A stretch of 64,000 nucleotides of DNA from Paraniabella hibiscisoli (GTDB lineage Bacteria > Bacteroidota > Bacteroidia > Chitinophagales > Chitinophagaceae). The stretch lies in contig NZ_JAKWBK010000001.1 in NCBI RefSeq assembly GCF_022512515.1, positions 868,001 through 932,000 on the forward strand. The letters are read 5' to 3'. Numbering within the stretch: position 1 is the stretch's first letter; each line of letters starts with the position of its first letter. Shown piece after piece: positions 10,974 through 21,918 of this stretch. Below the pieces are notes generated by a model. It had not been told where the DNA came from, made no database searches, and worked only from the letters and a program-made list of their open reading frames with translations. Both the position numbers and the translations under genes were made by a program.

Positions 10974-12402
10974 GGAACTAGGCTATTGATATACACTTCG
11001 ATATTCGTATAAGATTGATGAATGTTGCAAACAGATGCATCACCGGGATCATTTATATTGAGTTTGTTCTTTTTCTCCCATTCATCCGGCATCCCATCTT
11101 TATCCGTATCTGCGAGTATAGATTGCTGCTTTAAATACGGCCAGGCATTCACCGTTTTTTCATACACGGTACCATGCGAATATCCTCCCTGCACATCAAT
11201 AAACCGTCCTGTTCTGTTGGTAACTTCCTTAATCACTCTTTGGTCCAGTGTATCCCGTTGCGGTAATATGGCGCCGGCATATTTTATTACTTCTTTGTAA
11301 GCATCTTTTGCTGACTGTTCTTTCAAATCAATAACGCGAAAGGCCTGGCCAGCTATTGCCAATTGCTTTTCGTTATCTGTAGTTGCTTTATCTACATGGA
11401 TACCCAGGTAATTATTTTTAGTTGCTTTATCGTCACCATCAACATAGTTACCCTTTACATAAAAACTGCCATAAGGATGCGTAGTGTCTGAAGTTTTAGT
11501 AGGATTTACAATGCGGCTTTGTACATTCTTTTTTGTTTCAGGGCCATATTTATAATAATTATTAACAATATTGTACTTACCATTTTCGCCGCCGTACACA
11601 TTATTATGTCCCCAGTTGTAGATCACATTATTTCTGAAATCGGCCAGCTCATCTGTTTCTCCTAATCGCACACCGTTAAATCGGGGCGTACGGCTAACGC
11701 AATGGGCTATTAAATTATGGTGCGCACTAAAATGGGTCCCTCCCCATATACCACCATAACCATGATGCTCAAAGTCTTTATCGCCTGTTTCAAAATGATA
11801 AGAATAATTGAGTGGCTCTGTAATCAGGTTCCATTGCAGGGTTGTGCTATCTCCTTTATAAACAGAGCATACTTCATCTGTACTCCAGCTCATACTACAG
11901 TGATCAATCATTATATTTTTTCTTCCCGAGGCGCTAAAAGCATCATCAGCACCGCGCCATCAATCATGCCTTTATTCTGGTAACGGTCTCCCATACGAAA
12001 CCTGAGAAAACGAACAATAACATTATCGCCCACAACAGAAACAGGATAATCGGCAATACAGATACCGCCACCCGGAGCTGTTTGCCCTGCAATAGTTATA
12101 TCTCCCTTTATATTTAATTTAGACTGCAAATGAATAGTTCCGGAAACATTAAAAACAACGATGCGCGGGCCTTTTGCCGCTAGTGCTTTTCGCAGGCTTC
12201 CCTCTCCATCGTCATTCAAATTACTAACGATCAAAACTCTGCCGCCACGCCCACCGGTGGTATACTTACCAAAACCTTCAGCACCGGGAAACGCAATCGG
12301 CCTTTCTTCGATAACAGGTATTGATGCTAAAGCCTGCTGTGATTTACAGGAAAATAAAAATACCTGTCCGACTAATATGCACCATATCCATTTAGAGCCC
12401 AT
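10970..12402 (-). CDS. Pectate lyase family PL1, copy b (lipoprotein), frameshifted
   Basis: A PL1 lyase of about 477 residues with the same block order as copy a, including the calcium-loop C-terminus [12 protein letters not shown]. Unlike copy a it has a lipobox (L-F-S-C at about residues 17-20), so it is probably anchored in the outer membrane and may act at the cell surface. One base is missing near 11958 in a GGCGCGG stretch, just before the [10 protein letters not shown] block. I used the start at 12402, the Met before the lipoprotein signal, rather than an upstream Met at 12444. Together with its neighbours it forms a tandem lyase set translated as one operon. Confidence 0.85.
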
Positions 12403-12456
12403 GTTTTTATTCTTTATTTTATTAAACCGGTAAGAGGGCAACACAATTTTTCGGTA

Positions 12457-13890
12457 TTACAATTTTTGTTTGTCAGTAATAGCTTTTACCAGGCTATTGA
12501 TATACATTTCTATATTATCATAATCCTTGTTCAGATCACGGCTGTTAGCATTGGCTTTTTTAGGATCCAGCTTATTGGCTATTTCCCACTCATCGGGCAT
12601 CCCATCATTATCGGCATCCTTCAATGCAGGTAATGACTTCAACTCCGGCCATCCGCCTACATCGCCCTGCGTATCGATAATACCGTTTTTGCTACCATTG
12701 GATCCCTCCTTCGAGAATGATCCTTTTTCACATCATTAAGTATCCGCAAATCAACCGCATCTCTTACCAGGGAAGCGCCCACAAAATTTACCACCTGCTT
12801 ATAGGCCTTACCTGCATCATAGGTAATGATATTGTTCTCTACAGGGTGTGGAGCAGACAGTCTCATAGCTATTCTCTCCGCATCTGTAAGGTCGGGATAA
12901 TTATGCTGCATCTGGTTATAAACCCCATAGGTCCAGTTATCTTTAGTACTGCGATCGCTGCCCTCTACATAGTTTCCGCTGATATAAAATTTCCCCCATT
13001 TATTATATACCGGAGTTCCGGGTTTCTTGTTTTTATCGGGTGAATAAACTCTTTCTCTTTTTAAAGTAGCAGGCCCCGGTTTGTAATAATTATTAATAAT
13101 ATTGATGTTCATGCCCTCGCCACCGTAAGCACTGTTGTTACCCCAGTTATAATAAACATTGTTGCGTACATCTAGGAGGTCGGTTAAAGCAAACTCGTGA
13201 TTGGCATGCTCACCATAGCGCGGAACACGACTGTCATGGTGTGCCATCAGGTTATGATGAAAGGTAGCAAACTTTCCACCCCAGATACCGCCATAACCAT
13301 GCGCTCCTTTATGATGCGCGGAATTGCGTAAGCTCTCGGAAATGATGCACCATTGCACCGTAGTATAATAGTTATTGTATACCGATACACATTCATCTGT
13401 GCTCCAGCTCATAGAGCAATGGTCCAGTATAATATTGTTCTTCCATTTACCACCGATCGCATCGCCCTCCTGCTTTGCTTCATCGCCCATGCGAAAACGC
13501 ATGAAGCGGATAATAATATTGTCTGCCCCCAGGTCAACAGGATAATTTTTCAGAGTGATCCCATCGCCGGGTGCTGTTTGGCCTGAAATAGTAATATCGC
13601 TGTTATTAATTCGTAAATTAGATTGCAATGCAATAGTGCCCGAAACGTCAACACACAACCATGCGAGGTCCTTTTGTTTCCACGGCCGCACGCAGGCTGC
13701 CTTCGCCGTTATCGTTGAGATTAGTAACTTTTATTACCTGGCCTCCACGGCCGCCGGTAGCAAAACGCCCAAAGCCTTCCGCACCAGGAAAGGCAATTAT
13801 GATACTCTTAGGAGATGGTAATGTACCAGGCTGCTGCGAGATGCAGTTGCCTGATATCAACACCAGCGGAACTAACAATTTTAAAAACAT
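12457..13890 (-). CDS. Pectate lyase family PL1, copy c, frameshifted
   Basis: The third tandem PL1 lyase, about 477 residues. It has [35 protein letters not shown] and V-P-R-Y-G, with the calcium-loop motif [12 protein letters not shown] near the end. Two opposite frameshifts are seen: one extra G in a GTGTG stretch near 13665, and one base missing near 12716 (CATTCTCG, probably CATTTCTCG). The net length is unchanged at 478 codons. The start is uncertain: Met codons at 13890, 13920 and 13932 are all in frame, and 13890 best begins the signal peptide. This is the first lyase after the stem-loop that follows the SusCD unit. Confidence 0.83.
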
Positions 13891-13967
13891 ATTAAAACAA
13901 CATTGATATTTCTGGATCATTACTATCACCATTTCTTCTTATCCTTTTAAAGAAAATAACCTGAAGT

Positions 13968-13997
13968 CACCACCATCCGGTGAGCCGACTCCAGGTT
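13968..13997 (-). terminator. Stem-loop between the SusCD unit and the lyase genes
   Basis: The sequence folds as AACCTG-x-AGTC paired with GACT-x-CAGGTT, with an inner CACC/GGTG pairing. On the minus strand it is followed by a T-rich run (TTATTTTCTTT). It sits between the stop of the DUF4957/DUF5123-like lipoprotein gene and the first PL1 gene. It may be a partial terminator or an mRNA-stabilising stem that makes the SusCD products more abundant than the lyases. That role is inferred. Confidence 0.5.
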
Positions 13998-14040
13998 CAA
14001 TTTGATCAGGTAATTAAAACATCCATTGATCTATATTTCA

Positions 14041-16193
14041 TTACCGCCAGCGTGGATCCCCGATACCTTTCGTGTAGATCGGGTGATTTAACACTTCCGG
14101 TGTATTCTTGAATTTCAGGCCTTCTACATTATAAATGTGCGCATTCACGTCCCAGGCGGTACCTACTTTTTTACCTTTGGGATAGGGATCAACCATCAGG
14201 TTTTCCGGAGCAATAGGCGTTGGACCGGTAATTACCTTGGTTGCTTCAAGGCCACCAACATTCAACACTCCGTTGTTAAAGCCAGCGCCTCTTGTGGTGT
14301 TACTGAAAGCCTGGTTATTGAAAATTTCGGCGGAAGTGAAATAAGTAATAGCTCCGTTGGCAGATTTTGATGAAGTGGAATAGTTATCTGCAATATCAAA
14401 GCTTAAGCCTGGACGATAAGTTCTGAAGTCCATCCCACTCTGGAAGAAGTCCCTGCTATCACCGGCGGCCTTAACTGACACAAAGAGGTTTTTCTTAACA
14501 ACATACCTACTGTTGGCTGGCGGATTCTGATGCTGTATCAGGAAGCGCCCATTGGAAACAGAGAAAGCATTCAGGAAAGTATTATTCTCTACCGTTACAT
14601 TCCAAACAACACTTGACGCCCAGGCCCGGTTGCCATTTTCCCGTACCAGCTGATCCCAGCTCACTCCAATAAATGAGTTGTTTTTAATTACTACATTATT
14701 AAAAATATTCGTCCTGTCCGACCTGGCTTCTCCTGTAATAAACGGATAACCACGCCCTGTTACATCGTACATACCAGCATCATGAAACAAGCAGTTATCT
14801 ACAATGATATTCTCAATTACCTGGCGGTTTGGCCCCTGTGTTCTGAACCAACATCTTACCATACCCTGAAAATTGCAATTACGCGCTTCCAGTTTGGAAC
14901 AGGTAAACGGCATAGACGCCGAATGCTGGTTGATGAAATAGTTACCGTTAATGGATTTACCCGGGAATAAGGACTGATTGAAAAAGTTAACGGCCAGAGG
15001 AAGTTCAAAACTGATATTATCAAAGATCACATCACCCATGGTAATACTGCCAATCTCACCCGCCTGCGCCGGACGTCCGAGTTGGAAATTATTGGCGTTA
15101 GAAGCGGTATTGGTAGCGTTATAGCCAAGGCCCAGATAAACAATGGGTTTTGCACCGCCAGGCGAATTCGATTTTAAGGTTAAGCCTTTAGCCAATACCA
15201 CGCCAGTTGCTATATAGTACTTTTTGCCGGCTTCCAGCATAAATATGGTGCCTTCGGCCAGGGTATTATCAAAAAGGAAATTGTTTAATATCGTATCGAT
15301 ACGGCATGCATTATTTTGTTGTGCCCAGGTATTGGTGGCATCTACCACATGAGGTATCAATATAGGCGCTCCAACCTGTCCCCTCATGCGTACCATGCTG
15401 GTGTTGTATAAACGATCCCAGTATCGGGGAACTTTGCTGTTCAGGCCGTTCACTACGTAAAGGGAATTGGGCGTTAACCCGGTAACATCTACATAACCTC
15501 TGGCCTTATCTGCTTCTGTTAATTTGATCGTTTGTGAAGGAAGATCCCTGTTTACTGAAGCTGGCTGAACCAATATCTCATCTATCAAAAATTTCCCATT
15601 TTCATATTGAAAGCTGGGATTCAAATCCGTGGGATTAGTACTTCCAACCGTTAATTCAAAAAAACACGCATGCTGGTCTCTGTTACTGCCCCGACAGCTA
15701 CCACATCCGGGATACCCAAACGCTCTCCCATTTCCCACTCTGCACGATCATCGTTATGAGAACCATCCCCAAGTCCATACCATTTAGAATGATAGGCCTC
15801 TCCGAGTGGAGAAAGGGTTTGTATGGCAAAATTATGTTTAGTAGAATATTGCAGGTCCTGCTTGGTAATTTTTAGCACATCCGGCCCTACAATGGTATCC
15901 CAGAGAATATCGCCAGGAATGTCCCATGAGCCCGATTGCACTTTCATTTTAAGCCGATAACCCGCAGCGCCGTTGATACCATTCCATGTGAGGTACATAT
16001 CGTTGGTATTTACTACCTGGCTCGCTAGCGGATCACCTGTTTTACCCGTATTTCCCTGGTGGCGAAATACGGCCATAAAGGATGTATTTTCTTCCGCATC
16101 GGTAACTTCCCGCTGGTTTTTTCTACAGCCATTTAGGACCATTGCCAGCAAGCTGGCTACAGCGATGTTCAGTATCAAAATTTTAATTTTCAT
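14041..16193 (-). CDS. Surface lipoprotein with DUF4957/DUF5123-like beta-helix, frameshifted
   Basis: A lipoprotein of about 717 residues. The signal ends at L-N-G-C (cysteine about residue 23). An FN3-like domain follows (residues about 35-130), and then a long right-handed beta-helix with asparagine ladders (for example N-N-V-V-I-K-N-N-S-F) like the DUF4957/DUF5123 proteins found beside SusCD pairs in pectin loci. No lyase active site is clear to me. One T is missing from the T-run near 15660; restoring it joins the two parts into 718 codons. Position right after SusD suggests a surface glycan-binding protein or a surface-attached pectin-active protein. Confidence 0.75.
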
Positions 16194-16217
16194 ATTGCCT
16201 ATTTTTAATACGATACA

Positions 16218-18140
16218 TTAATAACCATAATTGTTTTTGTATACCCCATTACTCAGGACAATGGCCTGGTTGGGGAAAGGAAGTATATAACGTACGGGGG
16301 CAGATTATTACGATTCAGAGATTCCCAGTTGCTATTGGTACCACCCCTGATAAAGCCACGGAACGAATAAAATATCTGTGCCCTGGGTAATGAAGTATTT
16401 TCATCATACCAGGCATAGAGGGTGGCCATGTCCCAACCGGCACCCGGATGCAATACACCTTCCCATGGGTTATAAAACTCAATGATATTTAAAGTGGTAT
16501 TAGGATAGATGTCTTTATTGCCTGGATTAGCCACACGCCTGAAAAACTTATTAAAAGGAAGCGTTTGGTATTTTTCTGAGCCTTCCATAAAATCACCACC
16601 AACCATGGATGCTACAATATAGTACTCCATAAAAGTGTCATACACCACTTTCGAATATAAGTTCCAGCGAACCAGGTCTTTCCAGCGTATATTTTCCCCA
16701 CCAAACTCCCATTTACGCTCGTTTACAATCGCATTGAAAAATGACTCCTTCGAAACAGACACCGTACTGGTGTAGGCTTCTACTTTCTGCGATTGAACTG
16801 AATCGCGAAATGCACGTCTGCGCACTTTTTTAAAAGCGTCTAATGCTTTGGCGCCATGGGTACCATTTACACCATTCTCTACTTCGTTCACCGCTTCTGC
16901 ATACATCAGCAATACATCTGCATAGCGCATATAAGGGAAATTAATGCCGGTGTTGTTGGTACTCTGACTACCCAAAGCTTTTCCGGGATCAGACCATATT
17001 TTAGACCATTTGTTATTATACATGGTATAGTCTGCCAATACCTGGGGGTACCCGTGGCATCATAACTCCACTGACCTACCACATAGTCCTTGCGAATATC
17101 CGCCCGATCGAAAGAGTAATGGTAAAAAGCATTCAACCGCATACCGCCACCTGATACACCCCAGACATGCGTAGTAACATTCTCTACACCTGATACAGCC
17201 GGACCGGTAACATTGCCCACCGTTCCACTTCCATTCCTTAAAAAGGGAATCTCAAAAATAGGATCGTCGTTATTGGTCACCACGTTATTGGTTTCATCAA
17301 TGAATACATTTCTATAAGATTTAGTAAGATTATGTTTTCCTGATGTTATCACCGAATCTGCATACTGCATGGCAATTGCATAGTAATCTTTGTAGTCAGG
17401 CATTCTCTTCATGGTACCTTTTGTGCCCTCCGGATATAAAGCATACCCTCCTCTTGTTAACGCTATACGGGCAATCATGCCATGACAAAATTCTTTAGAT
17501 GCACGCTCAATACCCTGGGCAATTTCATTGGCACTTTTCATTCCGGGCGCTGCTTCCTTCAGATCATCGATGAGAAAGCTAAGAATCTCGTTGCGATCAG
17601 TAACCGGTATCACGAAATCAGTGCCCAGCTGCATAGCAGGTTTTGTATTAAAAGGCACATCACCATACATTACTACCAGGTCGTGGTAGAACATCGCCCT
17701 CAACACTTTCGCTTCTCCTAATTGCTGCGTAAGATCTCTGTCATTTTTGGTAAATACAGGGCTCTTTTGAATGCCATCAATAAAAATATTGGCTCGCTCA
17801 ATGCCCTCGTAAAGTTTGTCCCACAATCTTTGAACGGTGGGCGCATGCCGGGCGCCATCAAAAGCCTTGAAATCTTCTCCGCTTACGCTAGGCAATTCAC
17901 CTGCGAAGGCACTAAACTCTACATCGCTATTTAAGGCAAAAGTGTTAAAAAGGCATTGCCGTAAGCATCATTGCTCATCAACGAAGCATATACAGCGGTT
18001 AATACCCTGTTAATCTCTTCTTTGTTCCCAAATACATAATTCCCTTCATATTTGGAATCGGAATTCACTTCCAGGAAATTTTTGTTACAGGAGATAAAGC
18101 CTATTAATAAAGTGCTGAGAATGAAAATATATTTTCTCAT
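16218..18140 (-). CDS. SusD/RagB-family nutrient-binding lipoprotein, frameshifted
   Basis: A SusD-like outer-membrane lipoprotein of about 641 residues that binds glycan and caps the SusC channel. The lipobox is G-F-I-S-C near residue 18. The N-terminal TPR-like helices and the conserved R-Y-A-D-V-L-L-M-Y-A-E-A block are present. Three single-base losses break it: a T near 17943, a C in a run near 17045 and a C in a run near 16301. The last one creates a false stop at 16253; the corrected C-terminus is V-R-Y-I-L-P-F-P-N-Q, typical of this family. It lies 21 bases downstream of the SusC gene. Confidence 0.9.
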
Positions 18141-18161
18141 CTTATATAAGTTTATACTAGG

Positions 18162-21100
18162 TTAAAATGTAATATTGATACCCGCTAAAAAGTTCCGGCT
18201 TCTTGGATAACGATTGTAGTCGATTCCCGGAGTCAATGATGTCTGTACATCCACCTCAGGATCATACCCTGTGTACTTAGTCAGCAGAAATAAGTTATAA
18301 CCACTGAAAAATACCCTCAGGTTATTAATCTTCATGCGGTTGAGCAGGCTTTGCGGCAATCGGTACCCTAAAGTTACGTCTTGTAAACGCAGGAAAGATC
18401 CGTCTTCTATAAAATAAGAATGAGTAACTTTTTTACCAATATCTACCGGGTTAAAAATGGTAGCATTAGCGTTCACTTCCTGGTACTGGGTTAGGTAGTT
18501 TGCATTGCTCACCATCCTGTCTCCGTAGATATCATCCGCATATCTCCAGCGTTTGTCTGAACTAAATTCCGGTAGTATGTTGAAGTAATTATTCACATTG
18601 CCTTCAAAGGATGATAAGGTATAACGTGTAGCGTTATTGACATCAAACCCGTACATAAAAAGAAGTTAGCCGACATATCAAAATTGCCCAGCCCTCCTGA
18701 GAGGTTTAAACCTCCACTGAATTTAGGGTTCGTGTTTCCGATCACGACTTTGTCTCTTTCATTCACCACATTAGTTTCACCTTCTCCATCTACAAAGTTT
18801 TTAAACTTCGGACGGCCAGGTTGTGTACCAAATAGTGCATCGTTAATTACCGTTCCGGGTTTAGCCACCCAGTTAATCCCCTGCAGATCAAACTCATCAA
18901 ATCTATAAATACCATCATATACATACCCGTAAATAAGGCCCAGCTGATCGCCTACTTTTATCATATAATCGGCATCCGACGAATTCCAGCGGCTGGATGT
19001 CATCCATATAACATCCTCCGTTCCATTCAACTTATCGATGGTTTTTTTATTCGCACCAAAAGTGAAGGTTGTATTGAAGTAAGCTTTTTGTTTTTGTATG
19101 ATCTGTGCATTAATCGTGAGTTCAAAACCCCGGTTGGTTACCTGGCCGATATTCTGCATTTGTTTTACGTAGCCAGTGGTTGTTGGGATATTACTCTCAT
19201 ACAGTAAATCCTTGGTTGTATTGATATAATATTCCGGCGTGATGGTTATACGATCCTTAAACAGACCAATGTCGAGTGCGAGGTTGCGCTTGATAGAAGT
19301 CTCCCACTTGATATTAGGATTAGGAAGTGTGGCGCCGCCGGTGTTGGTGTAATATTCATAACCTGTTTCATTGCTCTCACCCCAGCCCGGTCCTCCGCCC
19401 GTATTAATTCTGTATTGGTAACGCCACATATCGTCTTCAATTTCATTGTTTCCGGTAAGCCCGTATGCAACGCGTAATTTAAGCTGCGAGAATAAGTTCT
19501 GTTCCTGCATAAACTTTTCGTTGGTCACCATCCAGCCACCCGAAACAGCCGGGAAATGGCCCCATTGATTACCCGGAGCGAATCTCGTAGAACCATCGGC
19601 TCTGTAGGTAAGCGAAAGCAGGTATCTTTTCTCAAAATCGTAGTTAGCCTGTGCAAAATAAGATGACAGCCTCACTGGTGAACTCATAAACGATGTTGCC
19701 TGCCAGGGCGTTCCCAGGCCAAGGTTTCTCAGGGCTCTTTCCGGCTCTACATCCTTAGGAAAATAACGGGAACGCTGTGAAGCTGAAAATCCCTTTGAGC
19801 TAAGAATTTCCTGACCCGCTACTATCTGATAACTGTGTTTTTCCTTAGAGCCCCGATATTCGAAGGTATTAGACCATTGATACCGGCTTCCTCTCGAAGT
19901 GGTCATTTGTGTTAAAGGCAAACCATTATTGCTGATCGCATCACGGGTCAGATCGCCCCAAAATTGATCCACATAACCAAAGGACATATTTTGAGAACCC
20001 ACCGAACGAAAGGTCAGGTTTTTCAAAATTTTCCAGTCCAGCATAGCCTGGTTGGAGAAAGAGTAGTTATTATCCCTTAAATAGTTTTGCTCCAGATCGC
20101 CACGAGGGTTATTGTATTCGAAAAGCCTTTCCTCATCCGGATCAATATCCTCTGGCGGCAGGTGCGAAAATTCGCGAATACCATTGGTAGGCCGGTAGCG
20201 CAATACACCTATAAGACCGCCCGCGCCTACTGCACTTGCGCCTCCACCTTTTCTCTTGGTATAAGTAAAGCGCGGCACAATCTGCACTTTTACTTTTTTA
20301 GAAAGATCTGCTTCAAATTTCGTAAGCACATTGGTTCTTGAGAACCCGGATCCCATCAATACACCATTTTCCTCGTGATGGGTGATACTGGTATTATACC
20401 GCATCGTTTGCGTACCACCGTTGAGGGTTATATTATACATATGGCTTAATGGGTTACCTCCCAAAATTTCATCCTGCCAGTCATTACCCTCAAAGCGTTT
20501 GTACAAATCAAAATCCATGGGATTACCAAAGTTTCCACGAAACCTTTGGCGGTTGGTATTATTACCCACCACCGCTTCATACTGAATTTTTACAAACTCA
20601 TACGGATCCATTACTGCTATCTTTCGGGCCAGTGTTCTTACCTGTGTATTATGGTTAAATGTTACCGATAATTTACCCGCCTGGGCACGCTTGGTAGTAA
20701 CTACCACCACCCCATTACCTCCGCGGGCTCCGTAGATAGCCGTTAAAGAAGCGTCTTTAAGAATGTCGATGCTCTGAATATCTGTAGGAGGAATATCGTT
20801 GATATTGGGCACCTGGAAACCATCCACAATAAACAGAGGCGCGTTACTTTGCGTAACGGAAGTACCACCCCTGATACGGATATTGATCTCGGCGCCGGGC
20901 TCACCATCTGCCACAGTTACCTGTACACCCGCGGCTTTACCCTGCAAAGCTTCTGCCGCTGATGATACCGGAACACGGGCCAGCATTTTTCCTGAAACAG
21001 AAGAAACCGAACCTGTCAAACTTTTTACGGATGTGGCAGAACCGTATCCAATGATCACCACATCGTCACCGGCAACAATATTTTTACCAGGGAAACATGC

Positions 21101-21362
21101 ATGCCTTCTGTTGCTACTATTGTTTGTCCCATATAACCGGTGAAAGAGAAAACCAGGCTGGCAGTATCTCCCGCGGGAACATTAATCGAGAACTTACCGG
21201 CAACATCTGTTTGAGTGATAGCAACACCTTCTTTTACGGCAACCGTAACACCTTGCAAGGGAAGTTTTTCATCATCCACTACTGTACCAGAGATCTTTTT
21301 AGTTTGCGCATTCGCAGCAGCGCAAAAAAGACCGTCAATAGCATAAGCAATAATCTGTTCAT
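18162..21362 (-). CDS. SusC/RagA-family TonB-linked outer-membrane transporter, frameshifted
   Basis: A TonB-dependent outer-membrane importer of about 1067 residues. After a signal peptide (ending ANAQ) come a carboxypeptidase-like beta-sandwich domain (residues about 25-105), then the plug, with A-L-Q-G-K-A-A-G-V-Q-V, I-R-G-G-T-S, I-D-I-L-K-D-A-S and I-Y-G-A-R-G-G-N-G-V-V, and a large beta-barrel. Three one-base losses break it: T-run near 21331, A-run near 21080 and T-run near 18661. With these restored the length is 1068 codons. It is the promoter-proximal gene of the minus-strand pectin operon and has a LacI-type operator-like site about 140 bases upstream. With SusD it would import oligogalacturonides or RG fragments. 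Confidence 0.92.
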
Positions 21363-21918
21363 GTGGCTTTTAATTTTAGTTTTAGAACTCCGGAATTACA
21401 AAAAATACGCAATCGGTTTCATTTTTATGCCGGAAATAATCCAATCGTTAAGCAATTGTACTTATTTTTTTTGAAGCAGGTAGGTACAGGATAGATTTAT
21501 TTACGCAAACGTTTTCGATAGCAGTTATTGATGAAGATTTTGATCCTAAAATAGAAACCCGCTTCTTTAAAAGTGCGCACAAAAGCATACATCAAACAGG
21601 TTCAAGTACCTGCAAATACTACATTATAGCATGTATTAGAAAATAAAACACTACATCAAAACTTTATAGTAAAACCCGGGCCACTCATGCATCAAAACAA
21701 ATCGTTCCCCGCAAGGAAATTACTGGCTCTCTGTAACGAGCATTATGATCGCTATTCAACACTAATAGATGGTGGGACTAAAAAGACTGTTTTAAAATGT
21801 CAAAAATTGCATCTTTTATAAAAACGGTTACAAAATTTATTTTTATACCCTATTTTTAAACTTTATTTATCAGCAACGATTGCCCAAAATTTGATTTAAC
21901 TCCATTTTTATCCCGCTT
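21363..21918. promoter_or_regulatory. Divergent control region between the SusC operon and GH95
   Basis: This 556-base gap has no convincing gene. It must hold promoters for both directions. On the minus strand a TA-T6-G sequence at about 21399-21407 is one base off the Bacteroidota minus-7 box TAnnTTTG. The motif AACGATTG occurs on the minus strand near 21442-21449 and on the plus strand near 21875-21882 (GCAACGATTGCC), besides the stronger operator-like site at 21503-21519. The rest is AT-rich with short direct repeats only. Confidence 0.5.
21503..21519. promoter_or_regulatory. LacI/PurR-type operator-like palindrome upstream of SusC
   Basis: ACGCAAACGTTTTCGAT matches the general LacI/PurR operator plan: a CG-centred palindrome with GCAAAC/GTTTTC arms. 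The well-known PurR box of enterobacteria has nearly the same core. Only one LacI-family gene is in the window, two genes away at 24533. The site lies about 140 bases from the SusC start and 400 from GH95, suited to control either or both. This is an inference from sequence; no binding data. Confidence 0.5.

Noticed and set aside
21363..21918. A small gene in the SusC/GH95 divergent region
   Set aside because: No open frame in this gap has a plausible start, length and composition; the sequence looks regulatory.
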